Below, one piece after another: positions 35,324 to 46,000 of a stretch of 50,669 nucleotides of DNA; position 1 is the first letter of the stretch, and each line of letters starts with the position of its first letter. The position numbers and the translations under genes were made by a program. The notes below the pieces were generated by a model, which searched no databases, had not been told where the DNA came from, and was given only the letters and a program-made list of their open reading frames with translations. The DNA is taken from contig NZ_JXJX01000012.1 in assembly GCF_002441715.1 (NCBI RefSeq), positions 32,180-82,848 on the forward strand, in the 5' to 3' direction. The DNA comes from Pseudolactococcus plantarum. GTDB taxonomy: Bacteria > Bacillota > Bacilli > Lactobacillales > Streptococcaceae.

Positions 35324-36523
35324 ATGACTAAATTCAAACAAATTAATGGCACTATCGCCTCACCTAAAGGGTTTACCGCAGATGCGACACATGCAGAACT
35401 CAAATTTCAAAAACTAGATTTGGGTGTGATTTTATCACAAGTTCCCGCAGCAGTTGCTGGCGTTTTCACGACAAATAAAGTAGCTGCAGCACCTGTGTTA
35501 GTTGGTAAAGAGTTAGTAGCAGGTGGTCTCGCCCAAGCAATTATCGTCAATTCTGCTATTGCAAATGCTGTCACTGGTGAAGAAGGGCTAACTAATGTTA
35601 AAAAAACGCAGCGCTTAGTTGCAGAGAAGTTTGACATTGACGCGAAACATGTAGGAGTCTGCTCGACTGGTGTGATCGGTAAACAGCTACCGATGGATAA
35701 GATAGCGCTAGGGATTTCAAAACTATCAGCTGAAAATGGTCATGCTACAGGCTTTTCAGAAGCGATTTTGACAACTGACTTGGTCAAAAAAGAAGTTGTC
35801 TATGAAGTTGAGCTGGGTGGTCAAACAGTGACAATCGCAGGTGTCTGCAAGGGGTCTGGTATGATTCATCCAAATATGGCTACCATGTTGGGCTTTATCA
35901 CGACAGATGCTAAAATCGCACAGCCCTTGTTACAAAGTATCCTGTCAGAGGTGATCGAGACAACGTTTAACCAGATTACCGTGGATGGCGACACGTCTAC
36001 AAATGATACGGTATATGTGTTAGCAAATGGGTTAGCTGAAAATACTGAAATCGTTGCAGGTACTGAAGATTTTGATAGCTTTAAATCTGTATTAGCAACA
36101 GTTTGTCAGGTATTGGCTAAAAAGATTGCTGCTGATGGAGAAGGTGCAACGAAATTAATCGAGGTGAGTGTATCAGGTGCACCAAATGACTTAGATGCTC
36201 GGATGATCGCCAAACATATCGTCGGATCAAGTCTAGTTAAAACGGCAATCTTTGGTGCTGACCCTAACTGGGGGCGGATCATCTCTGCTATCGGTCAAGT
36301 GGCACCTTTTGAGGTACCAGATATCGAGTTGACCATCCAAGGCGACTTAGTTTTACTGCATTCGACACCAGTTGATTTTGATCAAGCTGTGCTTTCTGAG
36401 AAATTAAAAGAGCCATCGATCGTCGTTCAAGTAGAGTTAAATCAAGGCGAGCATTCAGGAACAGCCTGGGGATGTGACTTGACTTATAAGTATGTAGAAA
36501 TTAATGCGCTCTATCATAGCTAA
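35324..36523 (+). CDS. argJ: Bifunctional ornithine acetyltransferase / N-acetylglutamate synthase
   Basis: A 399-residue self-processing Ntn-hydrolase-like enzyme that recycles the acetyl group from N-acetylornithine to glutamate. The autocleavage site is in HPNMATMLGF with Thr187 as the new N-terminal nucleophile. Typical tail WGCDLTYKYVEINA. It starts with no gap after argC; bifunctionality cannot be read from sequence alone. With argJ present no argA/argE is needed. Confidence 0.96.
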   Translation: MTKFKQINGTIASPKGFTADATHAELKFQKLDLGVILSQVPAAVAGVFTTNKVAAAPVLVGKELVAGGLAQAIIVNSAIANAVTGEEGLTNVKKTQRLVAEKFDIDAKHVGVCSTGVIGKQLPMDKIALGISKLSAENGHATGFSEAILTTDLVKKEVVYEVELGGQTVTIAGVCKGSGMIHPNMATMLGFITTDAKIAQPLLQSILSEVIETTFNQITVDGDTSTNDTVYVLANGLAENTEIVAGTEDFDSFKSVLATVCQVLAKKIAADGEGATKLIEVSVSGAPNDLDARMIAKHIVGSSLVKTAIFGADPNWGRIISAIGQVAPFEVPDIELTIQGDLVLLHSTPVDFDQAVLSEKLKEPSIVVQVELNQGEHSGTAWGCDLTYKYVEINALYHS

Positions 36524-36560
36524 TCACAGCAGTCATTTGTTTTAAGAAAAGGAGCTTAGG

Positions 36561-37697
36561 ATGACACATTTACTACAAAATTATGGGACTAGAATCCCTT
36601 TGACTATCACACATGGTGAAACGGTTTATCTATATGACGAAAACAACCAGAAATATCTAGACTTTACCAGTGGTATCGGTGTCATGAACATGGGCTATTC
36701 TTTTGAAGCAGGAAAAGCGGCTGTTAAAGCACAGATAGATCAGATTGCACATTTATCTAATCTCTATGAAAATCCTTTACAAGAAGCAGTCGCAGATGCG
36801 CTTGATCTAGGCGGTAATTATCAAGCTTTCTTTGCAAACTCAGGCACAGAAGCAAATGAAGCAGCCCTTAAAATTGCACGCTTAATCAAACCTAATACAG
36901 ATATTTTAGCGTTTGAAGATGGGTTTCATGGGCGAACGTTTGGCGCGATGTCTGCGACCATGCAAGATAAAATTCAGTCAGGTTTTGAGCCACTCGTGCC
37001 AGGATTTACCAAAGCTATCTATAATGATGTGGATAGTTTGAACGCAGCGGTTACGTCAAATATCGGCGCCATCATCTTTGAAATCGTCCAAGGAGAGGGT
37101 GGCGTCACGCCAATCACACAAGCATTTGCAGAAGCGCTAAAAGCATACCAAAAACAGGGGGTATTGCTCATCGTTGATGAAGTGCAGACAGGAAATGGTC
37201 GGACTGGCTACTTATTTGCTTTTGAACATTTTGGCTTTGAACCTGATATTATTACCTCAGCTAAAGGATTAGGTAACGGGTTACCAGTCGGTGTGATGTT
37301 GGCTAAACAGGAGTATGCCGCTTATTTTAGTGCAGGCAAACATGGGTCAACATTCGGTGGGAATCCCTTAGCGATGGCGAGTGCAAAAGCTGTTTTAGGC
37401 GCACTGAGAGCACCAGGATTTTTAGCAGAGGTCACCGATAAAGCCACATATCTCACGACACTTTTGACTGATAAACTATTAGGTAAACCTGCTGTGAAGG
37501 CAATCAGAAATCTAGGCTTGATGGTTGGGATCGAGTTAGATGATGATCAATCTGTCGTGTCAGTCTTAACAGCTGCTCGCACAGAAGGCTTACTTGTCTT
37601 ATCGGCAGGGCATAATGTCATCAGATTACTCCCACCACTGGTCATCACAAAAGAACAGCTAGCTGATGGTGTTCAGATTTTGGAGGATATTTTATGA
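36561..37697 (+). CDS. argD: Acetylornithine aminotransferase
   Basis: A 378-residue class III PLP aminotransferase making N-acetylornithine. Conserved SGTEANEAALK, FHGRTFGAMSAT, IVDEVQTGNGRTG, PLP-binding Lys235 in SAKGLGNGLPVG, and HGSTFGGNPLA. GGAG lies upstream of the ATG. Its stop overlaps the argB start region by four bases (ATGA). Confidence 0.96.
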   Translation: MTHLLQNYGTRIPLTITHGETVYLYDENNQKYLDFTSGIGVMNMGYSFEAGKAAVKAQIDQIAHLSNLYENPLQEAVADALDLGGNYQAFFANSGTEANEAALKIARLIKPNTDILAFEDGFHGRTFGAMSATMQDKIQSGFEPLVPGFTKAIYNDVDSLNAAVTSNIGAIIFEIVQGEGGVTPITQAFAEALKAYQKQGVLLIVDEVQTGNGRTGYLFAFEHFGFEPDIITSAKGLGNGLPVGVMLAKQEYAAYFSAGKHGSTFGGNPLAMASAKAVLGALRAPGFLAEVTDKATYLTTLLTDKLLGKPAVKAIRNLGLMVGIELDDDQSVVSVLTAARTEGLLVLSAGHNVIRLLPPLVITKEQLADGVQILEDIL

Positions 37698-38572
37698 ACA
37701 TGCCTGAAACACTGACTGCAGCCTTACCTTTTATGTTAAAATATCAAGGCCAAACCGTCGTCATCAAATACGGCGGCAATGCCATGACAGATGAAGGGAT
37801 TAAGCAGGCTGTTTTAAGTGATATCTTACTACTCAAGACGATGGGCATTAATGTCGTGCTTGTACATGGTGGTGGTCCTGCCATTAATGAGATGTTAGAC
37901 AAGTATGGTAAAACAACAAAATTTATCGGTGGCTTACGTTATACAGATAAAGAAACGGCAGAATTAGCCTTAGTCGCTCTTTCTGGGATGGTGAATAAAA
38001 GTCTTGTGCGTGATATTCAACGACTAGGTGGTGAGGCGATTGGTATATCTGGTATTGATGGTCACATGATTGAAGTGACACAATTATCACAAGAGCTTGG
38101 CTACGTAGGCAAAATCACCAAGATTAACACTGAAATTATAGAGAGAATTTCAAAAACGGCTGCTATACCAGTCATCGCGACGGCAGGTGTAGATGAAAAC
38201 GGAGAAATCTATAATGTGAATGCAGATACAGCAGCCAGCCGGATTGCTGGAGAACTAAAGGCGGAACGCTTCATTCTTTTATCTGATGTTCGTGGGCTAT
38301 ATGCTAACTATCCAGAGGAAAGTTCTTTTTTATCAGAAATTACCTTATCTGGTATCGAGCAATTAATTGCATCAGGCAAAATCGCTGGAGGCATGATCCC
38401 TAAACTTGAAGCGATTCAGTATGCCATGCAAAGCGGGTTAAATGAAGCAGTCTTGTTAGATGGTCGGATGAAAAATTCATTAATTTTGGAATTATTTACA
38501 ACTGAAGGATTCGGTACGTTAATCAAAAAAGATAATCTTGATTTGGCTAAATTTGATAAATTAAAGCACTGA
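37694..38572 (+). CDS. argB: Acetylglutamate kinase
   Basis: A 292-residue amino-acid kinase, second step of arginine synthesis. KYGGNAM, LVHGGGPAINEML, GGLRYTD and the C-terminal GGMIPKLEAIQ motif are all present. It ends the operon; argF, which follows argB in some lactococci, is absent here and should lie elsewhere. A good terminator follows. Confidence 0.97.
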   Translation: MNMPETLTAALPFMLKYQGQTVVIKYGGNAMTDEGIKQAVLSDILLLKTMGINVVLVHGGGPAINEMLDKYGKTTKFIGGLRYTDKETAELALVALSGMVNKSLVRDIQRLGGEAIGISGIDGHMIEVTQLSQELGYVGKITKINTEIIERISKTAAIPVIATAGVDENGEIYNVNADTAASRIAGELKAERFILLSDVRGLYANYPEESSFLSEITLSGIEQLIASGKIAGGMIPKLEAIQYAMQSGLNEAVLLDGRMKNSLILELFTTEGFGTLIKKDNLDLAKFDKLKH

Positions 38573-38623
38573 GTTGACAAACCAATAGCTGATAAAGTAA
38601 GTATCTATTAATAACCACATGAG

Positions 38624-38650
38624 AAAGAGCAAGTGATCTTGCTCTTTTTG
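38624..38650 (+). terminator. Terminator of argCJDB
   Basis: AAAGAGCAAG-TGAT-CTTGCTCTTT (38624-38647), then T-rich tail. Confidence 0.9.
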
Positions 38651-38685
38651 TTATTATTTTTTAATTAAAAAAACTAACTTTTTTA

Positions 38686-38714
38686 TGTACAAATACCGAC
38701 GTATATATTACAAT
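38686..38714 (+). promoter_or_regulatory. Probable promoter of the sortase - wapA operon
   Basis: TGTACA (38686-38691), 17 bases, TACAAT (38709-38714). Both boxes are imperfect; no other candidate in the 190-base gap is better. Confidence 0.4.
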
Positions 38715-38764
38715 GACAGTAAGTTAAATATTTCGATTATTTTAGGGATAAGGAGGAGGTGACG

Positions 38765-39460
38765 TTGAAGAAGGGAGTCTGTTTTCTAGTCATCCTAGTT
38801 GTGTTAACACTATCTTGGCTTAAAGTAGAGGATCTGTTAATCCGGCAGTCAAAATCTGTTGTAGATGAACAGGTGTGGCTAGTTCAAGGCAATCAAGATG
38901 TTTATGCACACATAAAGGTTGCAGGTACGGTAATTGACTATAGTATCGCCCAACATCCGACTGATGATGGTTTTTATTTGCGTCATGATGTTAAGGGACA
39001 AGCGTCGATTTATGGTGCCATCTTTACAGAGAAACTAAACAAAAAAGAGTTTAAAGATTTAGTCACGATTGTTTACGGACACTCGACCTATGATGGGTCG
39101 ATGTTTGGTAGTTTACCGCGATTTTTAGAGGCTACTTTTTTTAAGGAACATCAAAATATCGTCATCACCACGCGATATGAAAGGATTAGCTATGAAATAT
39201 TTGCCGCATATAGCTATACAGATGCGTACCTTTTTGAGACCTTTAATCTGGGAAATCAAGCATCAGTGTCGGCATATATCAAGACACTAAAAGGGTTATC
39301 CGACAGTTTAGGTGGTCAATATAGACAGGTCCCTTACGGGGAAAATGACAGGATGTTGATGCTATCGACATGTGACACAAGAGATAATAACAGGAGGGTT
39401 ATTGTTCATGCCAAAGAAACTAGGAGAGAGTTGCTGGATGACACAGTGGCTAGTCGATAA
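38765..39460 (+). CDS. srtB: Class B sortase
   Basis: A 231-residue membrane transpeptidase with an N-terminal anchor (about 5-20). The class B pattern is clear: VYAHIKVAGTVIDY, SIYGAIF, TIVYGHSTYDGSMFGSL (catalytic His106), LSTCDTRDNN (Cys203) and RRVIVHAKE (Arg211). Class B enzymes cleave NPxTN-like or pilin/heme-uptake substrates. The TTG start is preferred because AAGGAGGAGG ends five bases before it; a GTG two codons earlier is inside that ribosome site. Its 3' end overlaps the next gene, and the operon continues into wapA. No typical sortase substrate is seen in the window. Confidence 0.88.
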   Translation: MKKGVCFLVILVVLTLSWLKVEDLLIRQSKSVVDEQVWLVQGNQDVYAHIKVAGTVIDYSIAQHPTDDGFYLRHDVKGQASIYGAIFTEKLNKKEFKDLVTIVYGHSTYDGSMFGSLPRFLEATFFKEHQNIVITTRYERISYEIFAAYSYTDAYLFETFNLGNQASVSAYIKTLKGLSDSLGGQYRQVPYGENDRMLMLSTCDTRDNNRRVIVHAKETRRELLDDTVASR

Positions 39461-40073
39461 GAAAAAACAGTATTTTGCCTTATATGTTATCGGGGTATTA
39501 GTTTATGGTGTTGGTAGTAGTTTTTTGTTAAATAAGACCTTTCTTGAAGCTGTCTTTTTGACATCAAGGGGATATCGGTTGAAAGCGTTAGGAGTTTTAT
39601 GCTTGTTAACTGGGATGAGCATCCTAATTTTCATATTTTATCAATTTTATAAACGGATCGTGTGCAAACGAAAAATAGCTAAGGCCTTAGTGTATTATGT
39701 CCTACTCGTTGTGTTAAGTGGCATTTTACTAGGGTGCTTAGGTAAAGTCTTATATGACTATTTAGGCCGTGATTACAAGTCGATCAAACAAGTGATTTGG
39801 CTACTGACAACGCTAATCCAAGGTACGTTACGTTTTATCTTTATTTATTATTGTTTGATGACCTATCAATCGACAAAATTCGAGTGGAAAAGTAAGCGTT
39901 TTCTAAAAATGTTATTAGGAATTTGTTTGTTACTAAGTTTTTCTATAGTATTCAGTATTGTCTATCCAATATTCAGTTCACCTGTCATGTTCCTCTCGGA
40001 TATAATCATTGCGACAAGCAGTGTCTATGTCGAAGGCGTTAAGTTAAAAAAGGAGTCTTGCATTGCAAAATAA
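39408..40073 (+). CDS. Multi-helix membrane protein of the sortase - wapA operon
   Basis: About 221 residues with five to six membrane helices (starting near 22, 52, 88, 124, 160 and 190) and basic loops. No family recognised. The ATG at 39408 has AGGAGG 10 bases upstream and overlaps the sortase gene by 53 bases; the ATG at 39438 (23-base overlap) is the alternative. Its 3' end overlaps the wapA start by 11 bases. The overlaps on both sides argue that it works with both neighbours, for instance in handling or exporting the toxin; that is inference. Confidence 0.7.
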   Translation: MPKKLGESCWMTQWLVDKKKQYFALYVIGVLVYGVGSSFLLNKTFLEAVFLTSRGYRLKALGVLCLLTGMSILIFIFYQFYKRIVCKRKIAKALVYYVLLVVLSGILLGCLGKVLYDYLGRDYKSIKQVIWLLTTLIQGTLRFIFIYYCLMTYQSTKFEWKSKRFLKMLLGICLLLSFSIVFSIVYPIFSSPVMFLSDIIIATSSVYVEGVKLKKESCIAK

Positions 40074-43000
40074 GTTTAAAAAAATATGCCTAAATACGAG
40101 TAAATACTTTGCATTATCTGTCATGATACTCATGAATATCCCTATTGCCTATGCGACTGAGATCAAACAATCTATCGAGCAAAGTAAGTCAGCAGCTTAT
40201 TATCAAGAAACGGTGGATGAACAACAGGCAGCTGCCATACCAGAAAAAAGCGTTAACACTGAAAATCAAGCGCAACAACCTCGTGATGCTGAGGCAAAAG
40301 AGGCAACAAAACCAGCACCAAAGCAAGAAGTTGAGCCGCCTACACGATTACCTGAGCTTTCAGAAGCCAAAGTGAATCAAGAAGAACAGGCATTAATCGC
40401 ACAGTATGGTCAGCCAATCCTTGTCGACGGTCAGGAACAAATTTTCAAAAAAGATGACAGAAACTATATCACCTACGTGAGTAGCGATCGTAAGACTTAT
40501 CAAGCTGAGGATGGCAATGCCTATCTGATTGATTTAACTTTGGTGAGTGAGCAAGCTGATGGCAAAACGATCTTTAAACCCAGAGGGAGCCCCGTAAGTG
40601 TCTCATTACCAGAAAAAGTCGATCAAACACAAGGTATTAAAGTCTCAAAAGGAAAAAATACGCTTGAATTAATCCCCAAAGATAAACAGTTTGATCATGC
40701 GACAGTAAAAGATAACGCTGTATTATATAATAACGTGGACGCGTCACAAGATGTTCAGTATACCGTTACAGATAACGGTGTAAAAGAAGAGATTATTCTG
40801 GATAAGTGGCGAGATAAGCACGAATTTGCCTATGAATTTTCATCTGAAAAGTATCGTGCTAGGTTAGAAAATAATCAAGTCCTCGTCACGAAAAAAGGAG
40901 AGAAAGCTGTTCTCTTTGTCCTTTCAGCACCTGTGATGGTTGATAAAGCTGGAGAAACAAGTACAGCGATCAAGATGCACCTAACGCAAGGTAAAAAAGC
41001 TTATACGTTAACGATCGATGCAGACAAAACATGGCTGACAGATGAGAAAAGAGTTTATCCTGTCAGGATTGATCCGACAGTTGTTGTGCCAACACAAAAT
41101 CTTATCGATACCGTCACAAGTTCCGTCCATGGGACTTACCAAGGACGAGGCTACGGTTATGTTGGGTATATCACGCAAGCCATGACAGGTGTTTGGAATG
41201 CTAAAGACGTTGGACGTACACGACTCTATACCAAAGTGAACTATGATTTTTCGAAAATTCCAAAAGAAGCAAAGATTAATAGTGCGTCTTATAATCTCTA
41301 TCAATATATTCAGTATCCACAGACAAATGCAACCTTCTCAAGTTATAAACTCACACAAGATTTTAACATTAAGGGACTGACATGGGATAATTCAGTTGGC
41401 TTGACACAAGAGCCGACTGGAGAAAAAGCGATCAGTAAAGCAAAATACGGGATGCACCGATTTGACATTCGTGATACGGTTAATAGCTGGGTACAAGGAC
41501 TTAGTCCCAACTATGGCTTAGTGGTGCAAGCGACCAATGAAAATGATTATGGTGGGGCTTTTTATACCACTGACTCGACTGGTAGTACTGGGCAAGCTGA
41601 TTTTACGCCTGATAAACGACCTAGTCTCACGATTAATTGGTCGGTACCTGATCCAGTTGATGCGACTTATCCGTTAGGCAAGACAACGGTTAATCTCAGA
41701 TCTATGATCTCGTCAAATAAAAACGGTAAATTACAATTTCAAGGTGTCTTCGCCGATGGGATAACAACACCTGGGGCAATTGTGGACTATCAGTTAAGCG
41801 ATCCAGCTAAAGCCTATAGTGGCCAGTCTTATGCGAGTTTTTCATACAAATTTCCTGATTCTAGCTTATTTAACCAGGCTTTTGAAAAAGGCACTACCAA
41901 ATACAAAGATAAATTAGCAAACTGGCAAACAGGATTACCATTTACTAATCCGGATTTGAACAAAGTCTATACGATCGATGCTGAAAGTAAAAAAGGTGAG
42001 GCTAGTAGTGGAAAAAAGCAGAGTGAAAAATTTGTGATCTATAAAGTCACACAATACGACACCCTTCCTAAGATAGCTGCTTACTACGGCGTACCGCTGT
42101 CACAGATCGTTTTTGATAATCGGGTGCAAGATATGCTACTTGTGGCAAATAATACCCTGTTCATCCGAAATCCTAAACAGAATGCAGAAAAGCCCTATAA
42201 CCCACCAAAATTATCTGATAGCTCAAAAGAGGCGATTGATAGTTTATTGATGGGGAGAGGGCTACATTGTGAATTTGGCTTTGAACCGGTTAATCTCAAC
42301 ACAGGTAATTTTTATCTCAATCGAACTGATGTAACAATCCCTAGTTTCACGCAAGACTTTGATATCACAAGACACTATAATTCAAAAGGTGCAAGTCAAA
42401 ATAGTCTATTTGGTAGAGGGTGGTCGTTTGCCTTTAATGAGCAAGTGACGCGTGATGAAGCAGGTAATCTCTACTATACGCGAACGGATGGTAGTATTTT
42501 AAGATTTGCTAAAAACGGGGATACCTATACTGCACCGGCTGGGTATGACTTATCTTTAAGTGTTAGAGAAAAAGAAAAGAAAAAAGCAGATTTTGGTAAT
42601 GGTGAAGAGAGCTACAGTGTTGTAGACTATCTCATCACAGATAAATCAGGTCAAGAAAAAACATTTAACTTTTTCGGCATGATTACCAGCCAAAAAGATG
42701 ACAAAGGGAATCTGACAAAGCTGGATTATAATGAAAATGGTCAGCTCACTGCGATAACAGATCCTACAGGGTTAATTTATCGTATCTCAGTTAATGATGT
42801 CGGCTATATCTCACGTATCGGCCTACCAAATGGTGCGAGTTTATCCTATGACTATGATGCAGCAGGACATTTGATGCGCTATATCGATGCAAGTGATGCA
42901 GTCACGCGTTATGACTATAACCAAGAGGATCTCATGACGGCTTGGTATGACGGTAAGGGCAGTAAAATCATCGATAATACCTATGATGATAAGGGTCGTG

Positions 43001-46000
43001 TGATACAACAAGTGGATGGCATTGGTGCTGTTTCGAAGTTAGCTTATGGTGAAGGTAAAACCACAACCACTGATGCAAATGGAAATGTGACACGCTATCA
43101 CTATGATGACCAGTATAGAACGACAAAAATAGACTATCCTGATCAAACTAGCTTAGCTAAGTCATATGATCAAGACAATCGTCTCGTGTCAGAAACAAAT
43201 GAATTAGGCCAAAAAACAAGGATTACCTATGATGCTGCGGGTAACGTGTTAACGCAAACAAGAGTGGATGGTGCAGTTGAGACCAATACCTACGATGATA
43301 AGCATCATCTGCTAAGTGAAGTGGATTTTGATGGGAAAAAGACTGTATACACTTATGATGCGGTAGGTAATCTGAAGCAGGTCATTAAACATGATGGCGC
43401 AAAAACGTCGTTTAAAACGACTAAACAAGGGTTAATCACAAGCACAACAGATGCATTAGGACAAGTCACAACATACAGCTACACAGGCGCTTTCTTAACC
43501 AAAATCACGTCGCCATTAAAAGGTGTGACAAGTATGCGCTATAATGCGCATGGTCTGCCAGTAACCATCACTAACCCTTTGGGTGGTGTCACGACCATCA
43601 CCTATGATCAGGAAGGAAGAAAAACAAGTGAAATAGATCCAGATGGCAGAAAGACGTCTTACGTGTTTGATGGTGCAGGACAAGTCACATCAAGTATGGA
43701 CGGCAACGGTTTCACCTCAAAATTCACCTATGATGCGGTAGGTAATACGACTGCTATGGAAAATGGTGCAGGTGGTGTCTATCGCTATACGTATGACGGT
43801 GTCGGCAATAAACTTGTCATGGTTGATCCAGAAGGTCATGAAACAAGGTATGCTTATGATCAAAGAAGTCGATTAACGCGTGAAACAGATACTGAAAAAA
43901 ATCAAACGTCTCATCTTAGAGATGCCTTAGGCCGTGTGTTAAAAATGACTAACGCAGCTGGCAATGCGACAAGCTACACCTATGCAGAGGGGATCAATCA
44001 AATTGCGAGTGAAACGGATGCGCTAGGCCAAGTTACCACAAATACCTATGATCGCAGTGGTAATATCACGCGCATCGTAAAACCTGATGGGTCAACGATT
44101 TCAAATGTATACGATGACGCAAATCGGTTGATCAAAACAACCGATGGGCTAGGCGTTGTATCAAGCTATACCTATGATCTGAATGGCAATAAACTGTCTG
44201 AAACGATAGATAAGCAAACCACCACTTACGCATATAATGGCCTAGGTAAGGTCACAGCTATCACCTATCCTAACAAGGAAAAAGTAGCTTATACCTATGA
44301 TCTAGCAGGGGATGTCTTATCTTTCACCGATGCTAGAGGCAAACAAACAAGTTATGCCTACTCAAAAAGTGGCGCATTGAAGACAATCACTGATGCAAAA
44401 GGGCAACAAACTAAAGTCACTTATGATGACAATGGTAACCAATCAGGCTTACTAGATGCGGCAGGGTTTGGTGCAAAAACGCGTTATAATGCGCATAATT
44501 TACCAGAAACAGTGGTAGATGCCTTAGGCAATCAAACAACATACGCCTATAGCCAACTAGAACAAGTCACAAGTACAATCGATGCATTAGGGAATCAAAA
44601 ATCATATACCTATAACGCACTCGGCTATCCAGTAGCTGTTAAAGATGAGAATGGAAACGTCTCAAAACTGAGCTATACACCGACAGGTCAAACTCAGTCA
44701 GTTGAAAATCCTGATGGCACCTCAGTTCAGTATCGTTATGACGCATTAGATCGCTTGATCTCAGAAGAAAAATCAAACGGCTTAATTACGACCTACGACT
44801 ATGACAGTAATGACCGTGTCATTCAGCTAACTGATAATCAAGGGATGAATGAAAGTTATACCTATAATGCGCATGGGCAAAGACTAACGCAAACCAATAG
44901 TTTGGGAGAAACGACGACCTATGCTTATGATTTAAAAGATCACCTCATCAAAATGACCTATGCAGATAAAACGACTGAAAGCTTTACCTATGATGCCATG
45001 GGGAATTTACTGACGTCGACAGATGTGCTAGAAAACACAACAACCTATCGCTATGATCAAAACGGCAATCTAAAAGAGAAAAAAGATGCCAAAGGTCGTG
45101 TGACGAGCTATAGGTATGATGCGCTAAACCAAGTCGTCACAGAAACAAATCCTGCTGGTGGTAAAATCACCTATACTTATGATGTATTAGGGAATGTCTC
45201 GAGTATTACAGACGAAAACGGTGAAAAAACTAGCTATGGCTATGATGCTAACAAGAATCTAATTCTCTATACGGACGCTAAAGGGAGTCAAACAGCACTA
45301 AAATATGATCCCTTATCACGACTAAGTGAAAAAGTAAGTCCGACAGGTGCAGTAGAGCGTTTTACCTATGACAAACTCGGTAACAAAACAAGTGACATAA
45401 GTGCCGAAGGCAATCAAACAAGTTATACCTATGATAGTATGAACCGTCTGGCAAGTATCACGAAACCGACAGGAGGTGTCCAGCAGTTCACTTATGATGC
45501 AACAGGTGCTGTGCTATCTGAAACAGATGAAAATCAGCATCAAACTAAGTATGAAAATGACTTATATGGGCAAACGAAGAGCAGAATCTTAGCAAATGGT
45601 GCAAGATACAGCTATGCCTATGATAAACTGGGTCGTTTAAGCAAACAAACGGCACCTAAGGGCTTGTCCCAAAGTTATCATTATGATGTTTCTGGTAATC
45701 TGATCAAACAGGTTGACCAGTCTAAACGCGAAACAAGGTATACCTATGATAAAAGTGGTCATGTCCTCACAACGACCAATCCTGCGAACTTAACCACGAA
45801 ATTTAGCTATGATGACAGTGGTAATCTGACCCAAGCGACCACACCAAACGGTCTTAAGACTAGCTATAACTATGATGTCATGGATCGTCTCAAAGCAGTC
45901 ACACAACCCACTGGTAGACAAACAACATATGACTATGACCCAGTAGGCCAGTTGACGACGAGAACGATCAACGGTGATCGAAAAGAAACCTATCACTATG

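Noticed and set aside
38573-38760. Mobile element next to the sortase operon
   Set aside because: No transposase, integrase, terminal inverted repeats or target duplications were seen here or elsewhere in the window.
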